Counted from the stretch's first letter, positions 16,988 through 23,775 are shown. The stretch is 29,934 nucleotides of DNA from Comamonadaceae bacterium UBA2334 (GCA_002344885.1 DDUQ01000088.1:1-29934), one strand, 5' to 3'. The notes: generated by a model from the letters alone, not told the origin. Numbers and translations are program-made.

Positions 16988-19174
16988 TCAGGTTGGGGTG
17001 GCTGTCCAGCGCTCATCCGGCCGCCAACCGGCCAACCAGGCGGGTACGTCGGTGGCCGGCATCGGGCGGGCAATGCCAAAACCCTGACCCAGCATGCAGC
17101 CGATGGCCAGCAGTTGTTCGCCCTGGGCCACGGTTTCGACCCCCTCGGCGATCACCTGCCGCTTGAAGGCCACCGCCAACCCCATGATGCCGCGCAGCAG
17201 CGCCTGGTTGTCGGCGTCGGTGGTCAGGTCGTTGACAAAGGATTTGTCAATTTTCAGCAACCCGGCGGGCAGGCGGCGCAGGTAGGTGAGCGACGCGTAG
17301 CCGGTGCCAAAGTCGTCCAGCGCAAAACCCACGCCCATGGCGGCGCACTGTGTCATGACGGCATTGGCGCGGGTGAGGTCGTCAATGGCGCTGGACTCCA
17401 GCACTTCCAGTTCCACATCACCGGGGCGCAACTGGGGGTGGCGGGCTAACAGGCTGCGCAGGTGGGCCACAAAGTCGGGGTGTTGCAGGTGGCCGCCGTC
17501 GATGTTGATGCTGACCGGCAGCCCCAGGCCCTGGTCTCGCCATTGGGCTGCCTGGGCGATGGCGTGTGCCAGGACCCAGTTGCCCAGGTCGATGGCCAGG
17601 GGGTGGCCTTGCAGCACCGGCAAAAACTGCGCTGGTGGCAACACGCCCCGGGTGGGGTGCTGCCAGCGCACCAGTGCCTCCAGGCCCACGACCTGGCCCG
17701 TGCCCATGTTCACCTTGGGCTGGTAGTGCAGCACAAACTCGCCGTCGTTCAGACCCTGGCGGATGCGCGCCAGCGTGTCCAGACGCTGGCGTGTATCCTG
17801 GTCAATCACGGTGTCGAAAATGGCATGGCTGTTGGTGCCGGACTGTTTGGCCTGGTACATGGCGTGGTCGGCCTGGCGCAGCAACTGGTCACCGTCCACA
17901 TCGATGGCCTGCGGGTAGAACGTGACGCCCACGCTGGCAGCGGGTGCCAGCGTCAGGCTGTCCAGCACCACCGGGGCGGCCATGGCTGCCATCAGGCGGG
18001 CCAGAAGGGGCGTCAGGGCTGCGGTGTCCGGCACGTCGAGCATGACCGCCACAAACTCATCGCCGCCCAGGCGGCACACGGTATCGCCCTCGCGCAGGGC
18101 GGCCTGCATGCGCTGGGCCAGGATGGCCAGCAGGCGGTCGCCCACCGCATGACCGAGTGTGTCGTTCACGGCCTTGAAGCCGTCCAGATCCAAGTACACC
18201 ACAGCCAGCCGTTGGCCGAGCCGAACGGTCTGAGCCATGGCTTGGCGCAACCTGTCGGCCAGCAACACGCGGTTGGGCAGGCCCGTCAACGCGTCGTAGT
18301 GAGCCATGTGTTCCAGTTGCTGCTCGTGCGCCTTGAGCAGCGAGATGTCGGTATGTATGCCCACCACGCGCAGGGCGTTGCCTGCGTCATCTCGCTCGGC
18401 CACCTTGCCCACAGTGCGCAGCCACTTCCACCCGCCCCAAGCCGTGGCGCGGCGGTAGTCGACGCTCAGTGGTTCGTCTTGTTGCAAGCCCTGGTGCAGC
18501 ACCGCCAGAGCTCGCTCGACATCGTCGGGGTGAACCTGGCTCTGCCAGTGGGTCATGTCGGTGGTCAACGGCACCTTCAGGTCGTGGCCGATGAGGTTGA
18601 CGTATTCCGGGCTCACCGTCACCCGGCCAGTGGGTACATCGATTTCGAACCAGGCCTGGTTGGCAGCAGCCATGGCCATGCGCAGGCGTTCTTCGCTTTC
18701 GGCCAGGGCGCGTTGTTTGGCCAGGCTGTCGGTGATGTCCACGCTCAGGCCCACCAGGAAAAGCGGGTTGCCCTGTTCATCCCGTTTGACCGCCTTGATG
18801 ATATTCAGGTCGTGGACCTTGCCATCGGCAAACGGCAAACGCTGGTTGTTTTCGCTGATGCCGAATGTGGCCAACGCCTTGCGGTCAGAGGCCAGGCACT
18901 GCTCACGAAAAGGGGGTGGGATCAACTCGGCATAGTGCGCGACCGATTTGAACGTGGCTTCCGACACACCGGTGGCTGTACAAAACGCCTGATTCACGAA
19001 CTCGATCTTGCCCTGACCGTTTTGCAGCCAGATGCCAATGGGGGCATGGTCCAGGATCAGTTGCAGGGTGTCGCGCTCGCGCCGCAAAGCCGCTTCGGTT
19101 GTGCTTTCGTTCGACACGGTCGGATGTGTCGTTTGGTCCTCCGTCCGGCCGGTTTGTGAAGTGGGGTGCGTCAT
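16988..19174 (-). CDS. Cytoplasmic PAS-PAS-GGDEF-EAL c-di-GMP enzyme
   Basis: A soluble dual-domain c-di-GMP protein of about 728 residues with no membrane segment. Numbered from the ATG at 19174: PAS domain about 32-150, a second PAS/PAC about 160-280 (DISLLKAHEQQL linker after it), GGDEF intact at 370-374 (RLGGDEFVAVM), EAL intact at 499-501 (GLEALVRWQHP), then DDFGTGYASL, KIDKSF and AEGVET. Both active sites look intact. The frame is open to an ATG at 19258, but that would overlap the divergent DUF2946 gene and adds a Lys/Cys-rich stretch without domain match, so the ATG at 19174 is preferred; it has no strong ribosome-binding site and the start stays uncertain. The GGDEF-EAL half resembles that of the other c-di-GMP protein in the window, suggesting paralogy. 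Confidence 0.9.
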   Translation of the reverse strand: MTHPTSQTGRTEDQTTHPTVSNESTTEAALRRERDTLQLILDHAPIGIWLQNGQGKIEFVNQAFCTATGVSEATFKSVAHYAELIPPPFREQCLASDRKALATFGISENNQRLPFADGKVHDLNIIKAVKRDEQGNPLFLVGLSVDITDSLAKQRALAESEERLRMAMAAANQAWFEIDVPTGRVTVSPEYVNLIGHDLKVPLTTDMTHWQSQVHPDDVERALAVLHQGLQQDEPLSVDYRRATAWGGWKWLRTVGKVAERDDAGNALRVVGIHTDISLLKAHEQQLEHMAHYDALTGLPNRVLLADRLRQAMAQTVRLGQRLAVVYLDLDGFKAVNDTLGHAVGDRLLAILAQRMQAALREGDTVCRLGGDEFVAVMLDVPDTAALTPLLARLMAAMAAPVVLDSLTLAPAASVGVTFYPQAIDVDGDQLLRQADHAMYQAKQSGTNSHAIFDTVIDQDTRQRLDTLARIRQGLNDGEFVLHYQPKVNMGTGQVVGLEALVRWQHPTRGVLPPAQFLPVLQGHPLAIDLGNWVLAHAIAQAAQWRDQGLGLPVSINIDGGHLQHPDFVAHLRSLLARHPQLRPGDVELEVLESSAIDDLTRANAVMTQCAAMGVGFALDDFGTGYASLTYLRRLPAGLLKIDKSFVNDLTTDADNQALLRGIMGLAVAFKRQVIAEGVETVAQGEQLLAIGCMLGQGFGIARPMPATDVPAWLAGWRPDERWTATPT

Positions 19175-19214
19175 GACGTTTTGGGGTGGAAGGTGTGCAT
19201 CGTAAGTCTTTGTT

Positions 19215-19251
19215 TTGCATTGCCGCTTTTGTCCGCTGGTAAACTTGCAAC
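19215..19251 (+). promoter_or_regulatory. Candidate leaderless promoter of the first DUF2946/CruR-like gene
   Basis: A -10-like TAAACT lies at 19240-19245, and the ATG follows six bases later at 19252, so transcription would start at or next to the start codon. A TTGCAT at 19215-19220 could act as -35, with a long 19-base spacer. No Shine-Dalgarno is present before this ATG. The same -10-to-ATG distance is seen at yqgE. Confidence 0.4.
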
Positions 19252-19650
19252 ATGTCAACTTCGCGCGTCCATCACCGTTTCACTGCATGGCTGGCAGCCT
19301 GGGCAGTGCTGTGGGGTGCGTTGTTGCCCGTGCTGTCACATGCGGTGGTGGCCCATCAGCCTGTCGGCAATGGCTGGGTGGAGGTTTGTACGGCCACCGG
19401 TATGGCCTGGGTCAGCAGTGCTGACAACGGTGCCACGCCCGACACCGACCACCCGGCCTCTGGCATGAAGGTGGCTGGGTGCGACTGGTGTGCCACCCAC
19501 AACACATTGACCGGTTTGCCCGCTGCCGCCCAGCCTCCGGTTGTGCCATTGGTCTTTGGGCCCGAAGCGCCTGCTGCCTTCCTTCACGCCCCCCGCCCAC
19601 TGTTCGTGTGGGCAGCCGCGCAGTCGCGCGCGCCTCCTGTTACTGCCTGA
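19252..19650 (+). CDS. cruR: DUF2946 protein, CruR-like copper-sensing upstream regulator (copy 1)
   Basis: A 132-residue DUF2946 protein: hydrophobic N-terminus (about 11-33), the family motif WVEVCTATGMAWV at 42-54, a CXXC motif (C77-DW-C80) followed by His83, and RAPP at 126-129, three codons before the stop. In Bordetella pertussis, CruR (first gene of the bfrG operon) is an upstream reading frame whose nascent chain stalls on a C-terminal RAPP. Copper binding to CXXC relieves the stall and lets Rho terminate transcription before the next gene. Both key motifs are present here, and the next gene is the copper chaperone sco1. The role in this organism is inferred. It is divergent to the PAS-PAS-GGDEF-EAL gene. 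Confidence 0.85.
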   Translation: MSTSRVHHRFTAWLAAWAVLWGALLPVLSHAVVAHQPVGNGWVEVCTATGMAWVSSADNGATPDTDHPASGMKVAGCDWCATHNTLTGLPAAAQPPVVPLVFGPEAPAAFLHAPRPLFVWAAAQSRAPPVTA

Positions 19651-19672
19651 CGTTTCCTGCCGTGTGCGTTGA

Positions 19673-19737
19673 CCGGCACCTGCGAGGGTGCGGCAATGCG
19701 CGTTGTGTCCGGTAGGCACCCTGCTCGTAAGGGGTGC
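19673..19737 (+). other. Two consecutive hairpins in the spacer between cruR copy 1 and sco1
   Basis: CCGGCACC (19673-19680) can pair with GGTGCGG (19687-19693) with one bulge, and GCACCC (19716-19721) with GGGTGC (19732-19737). Neither is followed by a T run, so they do not look like intrinsic terminators. They lie in the interval where Rho-dependent termination would act if the upstream gene works like CruR. No function is proven. Confidence 0.35.
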
Positions 19738-19759
19738 TGCGTTCGTGTCAGGTGGCCAC

Positions 19760-20446
19760 ATGCCCGCAAAGGTATTTTTTGTTTCCAGTTTGTCGCACCC
19801 GCTTGTTTGCAAGCCGGTGTTGACGCGTCGTACGTGCCTGGGCCTCTCGGCGGCTGCCCTGCTGGCGCTGTCGGGGTGTGATCGGCCTCCCGGTGGCGGT
19901 GCGGCAGGGGGATCGGGTGACAACAAGGCCGCGAGCTTCAAGGGCATCGACATCACCGGCGCATCCTATGGCAAAGGTTTTGCCCTGACCGACATGCATG
20001 GCCAACCCCGCACGCTGGCCGATTTTGCGGGTAAGGTGGTGATGCTGTACTTTGGGTTTGTGCAGTGCCCCGATGTATGTCCCACTGCGCTCACCCGCGC
20101 CAGCCAGGTCATGCAACAGTTGGGGCCCGAGCAGGCGGCCCGGGTGCAGGTGATTTTCGTCACCGTGGACCCCGAACGCGACACGCCTGAATTGCTGCGC
20201 GACTACATGGCCGCGTTCGACGCGCGCTTTCTGGCGCTGCATGGCAATGCCGAGCAAACGCAGGCCACGGCTGCTGCCTTCAAGGCCTACTACAAGAAAG
20301 TGCCCACCGGCAGCGGCTACACCATGGACCACACCGCGCTGAGCTACTTGTTTGACCCAAAAGGCCAACTGCGCGTGGCCCTGCGGCACGAACAGACCGC
20401 TGACGACTACACCGCCGACATCCTCACCCTGTTGGGTGGGGCCTGA
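19760..20446 (+). CDS. sco1: SCO1/SenC family copper chaperone lipoprotein for cytochrome oxidase
   Basis: SCO proteins are thioredoxin-fold copper chaperones that metallate the CuA (and possibly CuB) site of cytochrome c oxidase in the periplasm. The 228-residue product has a lipoprotein signal ending in LLALSGC (Cys40), the copper-binding CPDVC motif (C103, C107) and the third ligand His191 in DHTALSYLFD. The ATG at 19760 is chosen for its AGGTGG ribosome-binding site; a GTG at 19688 in the same frame would add 24 residues without family support. It follows the CruR-like gene by 109 bases and is followed by a strong terminator that overlaps its stop codon. Confidence 0.93.
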   Translation: MPAKVFFVSSLSHPLVCKPVLTRRTCLGLSAAALLALSGCDRPPGGGAAGGSGDNKAASFKGIDITGASYGKGFALTDMHGQPRTLADFAGKVVMLYFGFVQCPDVCPTALTRASQVMQQLGPEQAARVQVIFVTVDPERDTPELLRDYMAAFDARFLALHGNAEQTQATAAAFKAYYKKVPTGSGYTMDHTALSYLFDPKGQLRVALRHEQTADDYTADILTLLGGA

Positions 20447-20476
20447 AGCGGTTGATCCGCCCCCACGTTTTTTTTT
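20436..20476 (+). terminator. Intrinsic terminator overlapping the sco1 stop
   Basis: The outer stem GTGGGG (20436-20441) pairs with CCCCAC (20461-20466), and the inner stem GCGG (20448-20451) with CCGC (20457-20460) around TTGAT. A run of nine T follows at 20468-20476. The sco1 stop codon lies in the bulge. The next gene starts only 17 bases after the T run, so this probably sits inside an operon and lowers downstream expression. Confidence 0.7.
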
Positions 20477-20492
20477 CAACCTGGAGATGACC

Positions 20493-20984
20493 ATGAACCT
20501 TCGCACCCTTGCTTCCTCCGTTGCCGCCGCCGTGCTGGCTTTGTCTGCCAACAGCCTGTGGGCTCAGACCACCGTCAAGGTGGAAGAGCCCTGGGTGCGT
20601 GGCACCGTGGCGCAGCAAAAAGCCACCGGCGCGTTCATGCGCCTGACACCTGAGAAGAACGCCCGCCTCGTGGCCGCCAGTTCGCCTGTGGCCGGCGTGG
20701 TCGAGATCCATGAAATGGCCATGGAGAAAGACGTGATGAAAATGCGCCAGATTCCCGGCCTGGATTTGGCCGCCGGCCGCACCATGGATCTCAAGCCCGG
20801 TGGTTACCACGTGATGCTGATGGAACTCAAGCAACAGATGAAGGGCGGCGATGTGGTGCCCATCACCCTGGTGTTTGAAGACGATGCCAAGAAGCGCTTC
20901 ACACAAGACATCAAGGCTCCCGTTACAGCGCTGGGTGGCGGCAACACCGCCATGCCTGCTGGCCACGGTGGCATGAAGCATTGA
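20493..20984 (+). CDS. pcuC: PCuAC family periplasmic copper chaperone (copy 1)
   Basis: A 163-residue exported copper(I) chaperone of the PCuAC (DUF461) family, which works with SCO to build the CuA centre. The signal peptide ends near residue 24 (SLWAQ). The ligand pattern is exact: H73, ten residues, M84, 21 residues, H106-V-M108. A C-terminal tail rich in His, Met and Gly (MPAGHGGMKH) may bind more metal. The ATG at 20493 is set by GGAG at 20483-20486; an overlapping ATG at 20487 is too close to it. The gene lies between two intrinsic terminators, just after sco1. A second PCuAC gene lies at 23185. Confidence 0.94.
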   Translation: MNLRTLASSVAAAVLALSANSLWAQTTVKVEEPWVRGTVAQQKATGAFMRLTPEKNARLVAASSPVAGVVEIHEMAMEKDVMKMRQIPGLDLAAGRTMDLKPGGYHVMLMELKQQMKGGDVVPITLVFEDDAKKRFTQDIKAPVTALGGGNTAMPAGHGGMKH

Positions 20985-21003
20985 AACTGAGTTCCCCCTA
21001 TGG

Positions 21004-21029
21004 CCCGCCATCGGGCGGGTCTGTTTTTT
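21004..21029 (+). terminator. Intrinsic terminator after PCuAC copy 1
   Basis: CCCGCC (21004-21009) pairs with GGCGGG (21014-21019) around ATCG, and six T follow at 21024-21029 after a short CTG. The next gene begins at 21050, leaving almost no room for a separate promoter, so read-through is likely needed for its expression. Confidence 0.7.
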
Positions 21030-21049
21030 CAATCTGTAGAAAGCAAATC

Positions 21050-21487
21050 ATGAAAGCATCTACCTCACTCGCACGCAGCCTGACCCTGGCTTTGGCCCTG
21101 GCCGCTGGTGCCTGTCTGGCCCAGGCCAAATCGGTACCTGGCGATGCCGCCATTCCCGTGGTCGAGTTGATGCCACTGACCATGAAGCACGAGGCCGACC
21201 TGAAGCTCAGCGCCGAGCAGATCAAGTCGCTGGACGATTTCCGCAAACAGGCCATGCCCGGCCGGGTGGGTGTGCAGAAAAAAATAGTGGAACTGCGTGG
21301 CCAGTTGCGCATGGCCATTTTGGACAACAAGCCCACCGCTGATCGGGAAGCGCTGATGAAACAGATTGCCGATGCTGAGGTGGAGCACTTCAAAGGTCGT
21401 GACCGCTGCGTGGAGCACCTGCGAAAAACCCTCAGCCCCGAACAGTTTGCCGAATTGACCCGCCTGTATCTGGCAGGACTGCGGTGA
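21050..21487 (+). CDS. Spy/CpxP-like periplasmic protein (heavy-metal-resistance type)
   Basis: A 145-residue exported, mostly helical protein. The signal peptide (about residues 1-24) ends ACLAQAK. The mature part has paired helices with the LSAEQIKSLDDFRKQ and LSPEQFAELTRLY segments, which match the LTxxQ-type repeats of Spy/CpxP/CnrX/ZraP proteins. These act as periplasmic chaperones or metal sensors. The weak AGAAAG before the ATG and its place right after a terminator suggest modest expression. Association with copper chaperones makes a role in copper stress plausible but not shown. Confidence 0.7.
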   Translation: MKASTSLARSLTLALALAAGACLAQAKSVPGDAAIPVVELMPLTMKHEADLKLSAEQIKSLDDFRKQAMPGRVGVQKKIVELRGQLRMAILDNKPTADREALMKQIADAEVEHFKGRDRCVEHLRKTLSPEQFAELTRLYLAGLR

Positions 21488-21496
21488 GCAACGGTA

Positions 21497-21530
21497 TAGC
21501 TAACTGTTGAGTCAGATCAAGCGCTAGAGC
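21497..21530. repeat. Copy B of the short dispersed intergenic repeat
   Basis: TAGC at 21497-21500, 17 bases, then CAAGCGCTAGAGC at 21518-21530. The layout is the same as at 9738-9771, with 12 of 13 bases shared in the right-hand block. It occupies most of the spacer before the second CruR-like gene and so overlaps any promoter there. Confidence 0.5.
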
Positions 21531-21536
21531 ACGTTC

Positions 21537-21998
21537 ATGTTGATGATTGGCATCCACCACCCAAGCGCCCTGCGCCATCCAGCCCTTGGGTTGGGCGGGT
21601 ATGCGCGCGTTTGGGTCTGGATGTTGATTGGCCTGATGTTGCTGGCCACGCTGGCACCGGCCATTTCGCGCACGCTGGACCACGGCAAGTCCCTCTCCGA
21701 ACGTGGTTGGGTGGAGGTGTGCAGCGCGCATGGCATGGCCTGGGTCAAACCCGAAACCGATGCCGTTCATCTCAACTTGCGCCCGCAACAGGCCGCTTCT
21801 GACGCGGGCCTCTTGCAGCAACTGGACGCCTGCGGTTTTTGTGCACTGGGCATCGACCGCAGCACACCGCCTCCTGATTTCTCCGGCTGGGGCTTGAGCC
21901 TGCCCCTGCCGACTGTGCTACCCGCCCTGGCGGGCATGGGGCCTGGCAGCCATGCCTGGCTGACCGTGTGGGCAAGGGGACCACCCCACCGTTCCTGA
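21537..21998 (+). CDS. cruR: DUF2946 protein, CruR-like copper-sensing upstream regulator (copy 2)
   Basis: A 153-residue DUF2946 protein with a hydrophobic stretch at about 25-42, the family motif WVEVCSAHGMAWV at 58-70, CXXC (C99-GF-C102) and a C-terminal RGPP at 147-150, three codons before the stop. RGPP is a one-residue variant of the RAPP stall motif of Bordetella CruR, and its arginine uses the rare codon AGG. The first copy in the window shares the WVEVC-GMAWV core, the CXXC and the end motif. It heads a group running through a Crp/Fnr regulator, a PCuAC chaperone and a TonB receptor, as expected for a copper-gated leader gene. The start is uncertain: no clear ribosome-binding site precedes 21537, and an ATG follows two codons later. 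Confidence 0.82.
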   Translation: MLMIGIHHPSALRHPALGLGGYARVWVWMLIGLMLLATLAPAISRTLDHGKSLSERGWVEVCSAHGMAWVKPETDAVHLNLRPQQAASDAGLLQQLDACGFCALGIDRSTPPPDFSGWGLSLPLPTVLPALAGMGPGSHAWLTVWARGPPHRS

Positions 21999-22010
21999 CG
22001 CGTTTGCGCG

Positions 22011-22035
22011 GGTGTGTGCTGTAGGGGCACGCACC
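22011..22035 (+). other. Strong inverted repeat between cruR copy 2 and the Crp/Fnr gene
   Basis: GGTGTGTGC (22011-22019) pairs with GCACGCACC (22027-22035) over nine positions with one G-U pair and a seven-base loop. No T run follows closely, so it is not a standard intrinsic terminator. It starts 12 bases after the cruR stop, in the region where copper-triggered Rho termination would be expected. An operator role is the alternative. Confidence 0.45.
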
Positions 22036-22061
22036 GTGTTCAATGTTTTCAAGGATCGGTC

Positions 22062-22754
22062 ATGTTCCCTTCTTTTTCATCTTTTTTGGCTCAGTCCGAC
22101 GGCATCCCTGCCGGCGCAGTCCGCTTTCAACTCGATGCCGGCCAGGTTTTGCACCATGGCGGCGAGCCGCACACGCTGTGGCGTGTGGTGTCAGGTGTTT
22201 TGCGCCTCGATCAGACCAGCCGTGGCAGCACAGGCGGCAACACGGTGCTGGTCACGCTGGCGCTGGCTGGCGATCTGGTCGGTTTTGAAACCCTGTACGG
22301 CGGCTACTGCCCGTTCGAGGTGTCGGCCCTGACCGACGTGCAACTGGTGCCCCTGCAACCTGCCGATGAGAAGCAGCACCAGCAGTGGCTGGTTGAAGCC
22401 TTGCTGCAACAGCCTCAGCGCAGCCATGACATGGCCCGTCTGCGCACAGGCCCTGTTGCTGCTCGTCTGAGTGAGCTGCTGTGCTTGCTCGGCCATGTGC
22501 CGACACCCGATGTGGCACAACACCTTGACAAACTGAATGCTGACGAACTGCGCCAGAGCCTGCCCCCCTTGCGCGTCCTGGCCGAGGTGGTGGACGCCAA
22601 ACACGAAACCGTGTGCCGTGCACTGGCGCAACTGCTGCCCCCGCGCAGCCGCAAGAGCGGACCTCCCCGTCGTTGGACCGAAGCCGCTGGCAACGCTGCT
22701 GCAGCAGCGATGGAACGGATCGCGGCCGGTGCACTGAAAGGGGCGCTGACATGA
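22062..22754 (+). CDS. Crp/Fnr family transcriptional regulator
   Basis: A 230-residue regulator with an N-terminal cyclic-nucleotide-binding-like beta-barrel (about 15-105) and a C-terminal winged helix. The recognition helix region reads LAEVVDAKHETVCRALAQL (about 173-191), which keeps the E-T-V-x-R pattern of the family. It has no N-terminal four-cysteine cluster, so it is not an FNR-type iron-sulfur sensor; the ligand is unknown. The ATG at 22062 has AAGGA at 22051-22055. Its TGA overlaps the next ATG (ATGA at 22751), so translation is coupled. As the first gene after the CruR-like leader, it would itself be under copper control. Confidence 0.85.
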   Translation: MFPSFSSFLAQSDGIPAGAVRFQLDAGQVLHHGGEPHTLWRVVSGVLRLDQTSRGSTGGNTVLVTLALAGDLVGFETLYGGYCPFEVSALTDVQLVPLQPADEKQHQQWLVEALLQQPQRSHDMARLRTGPVAARLSELLCLLGHVPTPDVAQHLDKLNADELRQSLPPLRVLAEVVDAKHETVCRALAQLLPPRSRKSGPPRRWTEAAGNAAAAAMERIAAGALKGALT

Positions 22755-23179
22755 GTCGCTTGGGTTGTGAAGGAACGACACGCACAGGTGTCCAACGGCC
22801 CCCCCAGGCTGACGAGGTCAGCGCCCGCCAGCAGGCCCGGGTGCTGGTCTGGGTGGTGGGCAGTGTGGTCGCCATGCACCTGTTGGTCGCGGTGGGTGTT
22901 TTGTGGCTGGCCCAGGCACAAGGCAAGGCTCAAGGCTCGGCACAGGCGCAACGCATGGGTTCTGGCTCGCCAGTCGTGACCCGGCCTGACGCGTCCAGCA
23001 ATGTGCCGGTTCAGCCAGAAACGGTGCGTGCTCCAGAGAGCTCAGTACAGTCGTTGACAGACCGGGTTGTGCCAGCCGCAGCTGTGCAGCCCACGGCCCA
23101 TTGGTCGGCATCGGTGTCCAAAGACCGGGCCGCGCCATGGCGGGTCGATGCCAACGGCCACGTGGTCACCGGCAGGTGA
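22751..23179 (+). CDS. Small single-span membrane protein of unknown function
   Basis: 142 residues, not recognised. One membrane segment lies at about residues 31-53 (VLVWVVGSVVAMHLLVAVGVLWL), after a charged N-terminus. The rest is a low-complexity, Ala/Ser/Val/Gln-rich stretch predicted to be periplasmic, ending APWRVDANGHVVTGR. No Cys pair is present in the exported part, and only single His residues. It overlaps the Crp/Fnr stop by four bases and is followed six bases later by a PCuAC chaperone gene, so it belongs to the same transcript. It might be a spacer or anchor for a periplasmic partner. Confidence 0.65.
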   Translation: MSRLGCEGTTRTGVQRPPQADEVSARQQARVLVWVVGSVVAMHLLVAVGVLWLAQAQGKAQGSAQAQRMGSGSPVVTRPDASSNVPVQPETVRAPESSVQSLTDRVVPAAAVQPTAHWSASVSKDRAAPWRVDANGHVVTGR

Positions 23180-23184
23180 CGGCC

Positions 23185-23709
23185 ATGATGTCAAACCCTT
23201 TGTGCCGCGGTGAGGCCACCGGCAGGCCGACGCGCCGCATGCTGTGTGCCTCCTTGGTAGCGTGCTGCCTGCCGTTCGCCGTGTATGCGCACGGTTTCAA
23301 GGTTGGCGATCTGGTCATTGACCACCCTTACGCCACCCCAACTCGGCCCGGCATGACCACGGGTGCGGTGTATTTCCGCGCCATCCAAAACAAAGGTACT
23401 GAGTCCGACCGTCTGCTGTCGGCCCGTACCCCGGCAGCGGCCACGGTGGAACTGCACCGCATGGAGATGGACGGCGATGTGATGCGCATGCGCGCGGTGC
23501 CCGCCATCGAACTGCCCGCCAAAACCGACGTGCGCCTGCGCCACGGCACGGCCAACGGCCACCACCTGATGCTGCTGGGGCTGAAGGCTCCCCTGAAAGA
23601 CGGCGACCGCTTCCCCGTGACCCTGACCTTCCAGCGCGCGGGTGAGCGTGAGGTGATGGTATGGGTGCAAACGCCTCGCGATGGTGCTGCCCCTGCTCAC
23701 AAGCATTGA
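23185..23709 (+). CDS. pcuC: PCuAC family periplasmic copper chaperone (copy 2)
   Basis: 174 residues, exported (hydrophobic signal about 19-35 ending VYAHG). The PCuAC ligands are H91, ten residues, M102, 24 residues, H127-L-M129, so the last spacing is three residues longer than in copy 1. The protein starts its mature part with His36, has an early HPYATPTRPGMTTGAVYF motif and ends in a short His tail (AHKH). The start at 23185 is supported by AGGTGA at 23174-23179; the next codon is also ATG. It lies directly before a TonB receptor, which suggests that it takes copper arriving through that receptor. Confidence 0.92.
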   Translation: MMSNPLCRGEATGRPTRRMLCASLVACCLPFAVYAHGFKVGDLVIDHPYATPTRPGMTTGAVYFRAIQNKGTESDRLLSARTPAAATVELHRMEMDGDVMRMRAVPAIELPAKTDVRLRHGTANGHHLMLLGLKAPLKDGDRFPVTLTFQRAGEREVMVWVQTPRDGAAPAHKH

Positions 23710-23775
23710 GGCCTTCACCGTATTTCTGTATTGATTTCGTTGCTATCTATTTTAAAAACTGACCGAGAGAACACC

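Noticed and set aside
17462..19159. Plus-strand open frame of 565 codons opposite the cytoplasmic GGDEF-EAL gene
   Set aside because: It is the complement of an intact PAS-GGDEF-EAL gene and shows only shadow composition.
19175..19258. Extended start of the PAS-PAS-GGDEF-EAL gene at 19258
   Set aside because: It would run into the divergent DUF2946 start and encode a stretch unlike the domains that follow.
21507..21520. FNR-like TTGAG-TCAG-ATCAA before cruR copy 2
   Set aside because: It lies within the dispersed repeat, is only about 17 bases before the ATG and has one defined mismatch; a chance match inside the repeat is more likely, though binding is not excluded.
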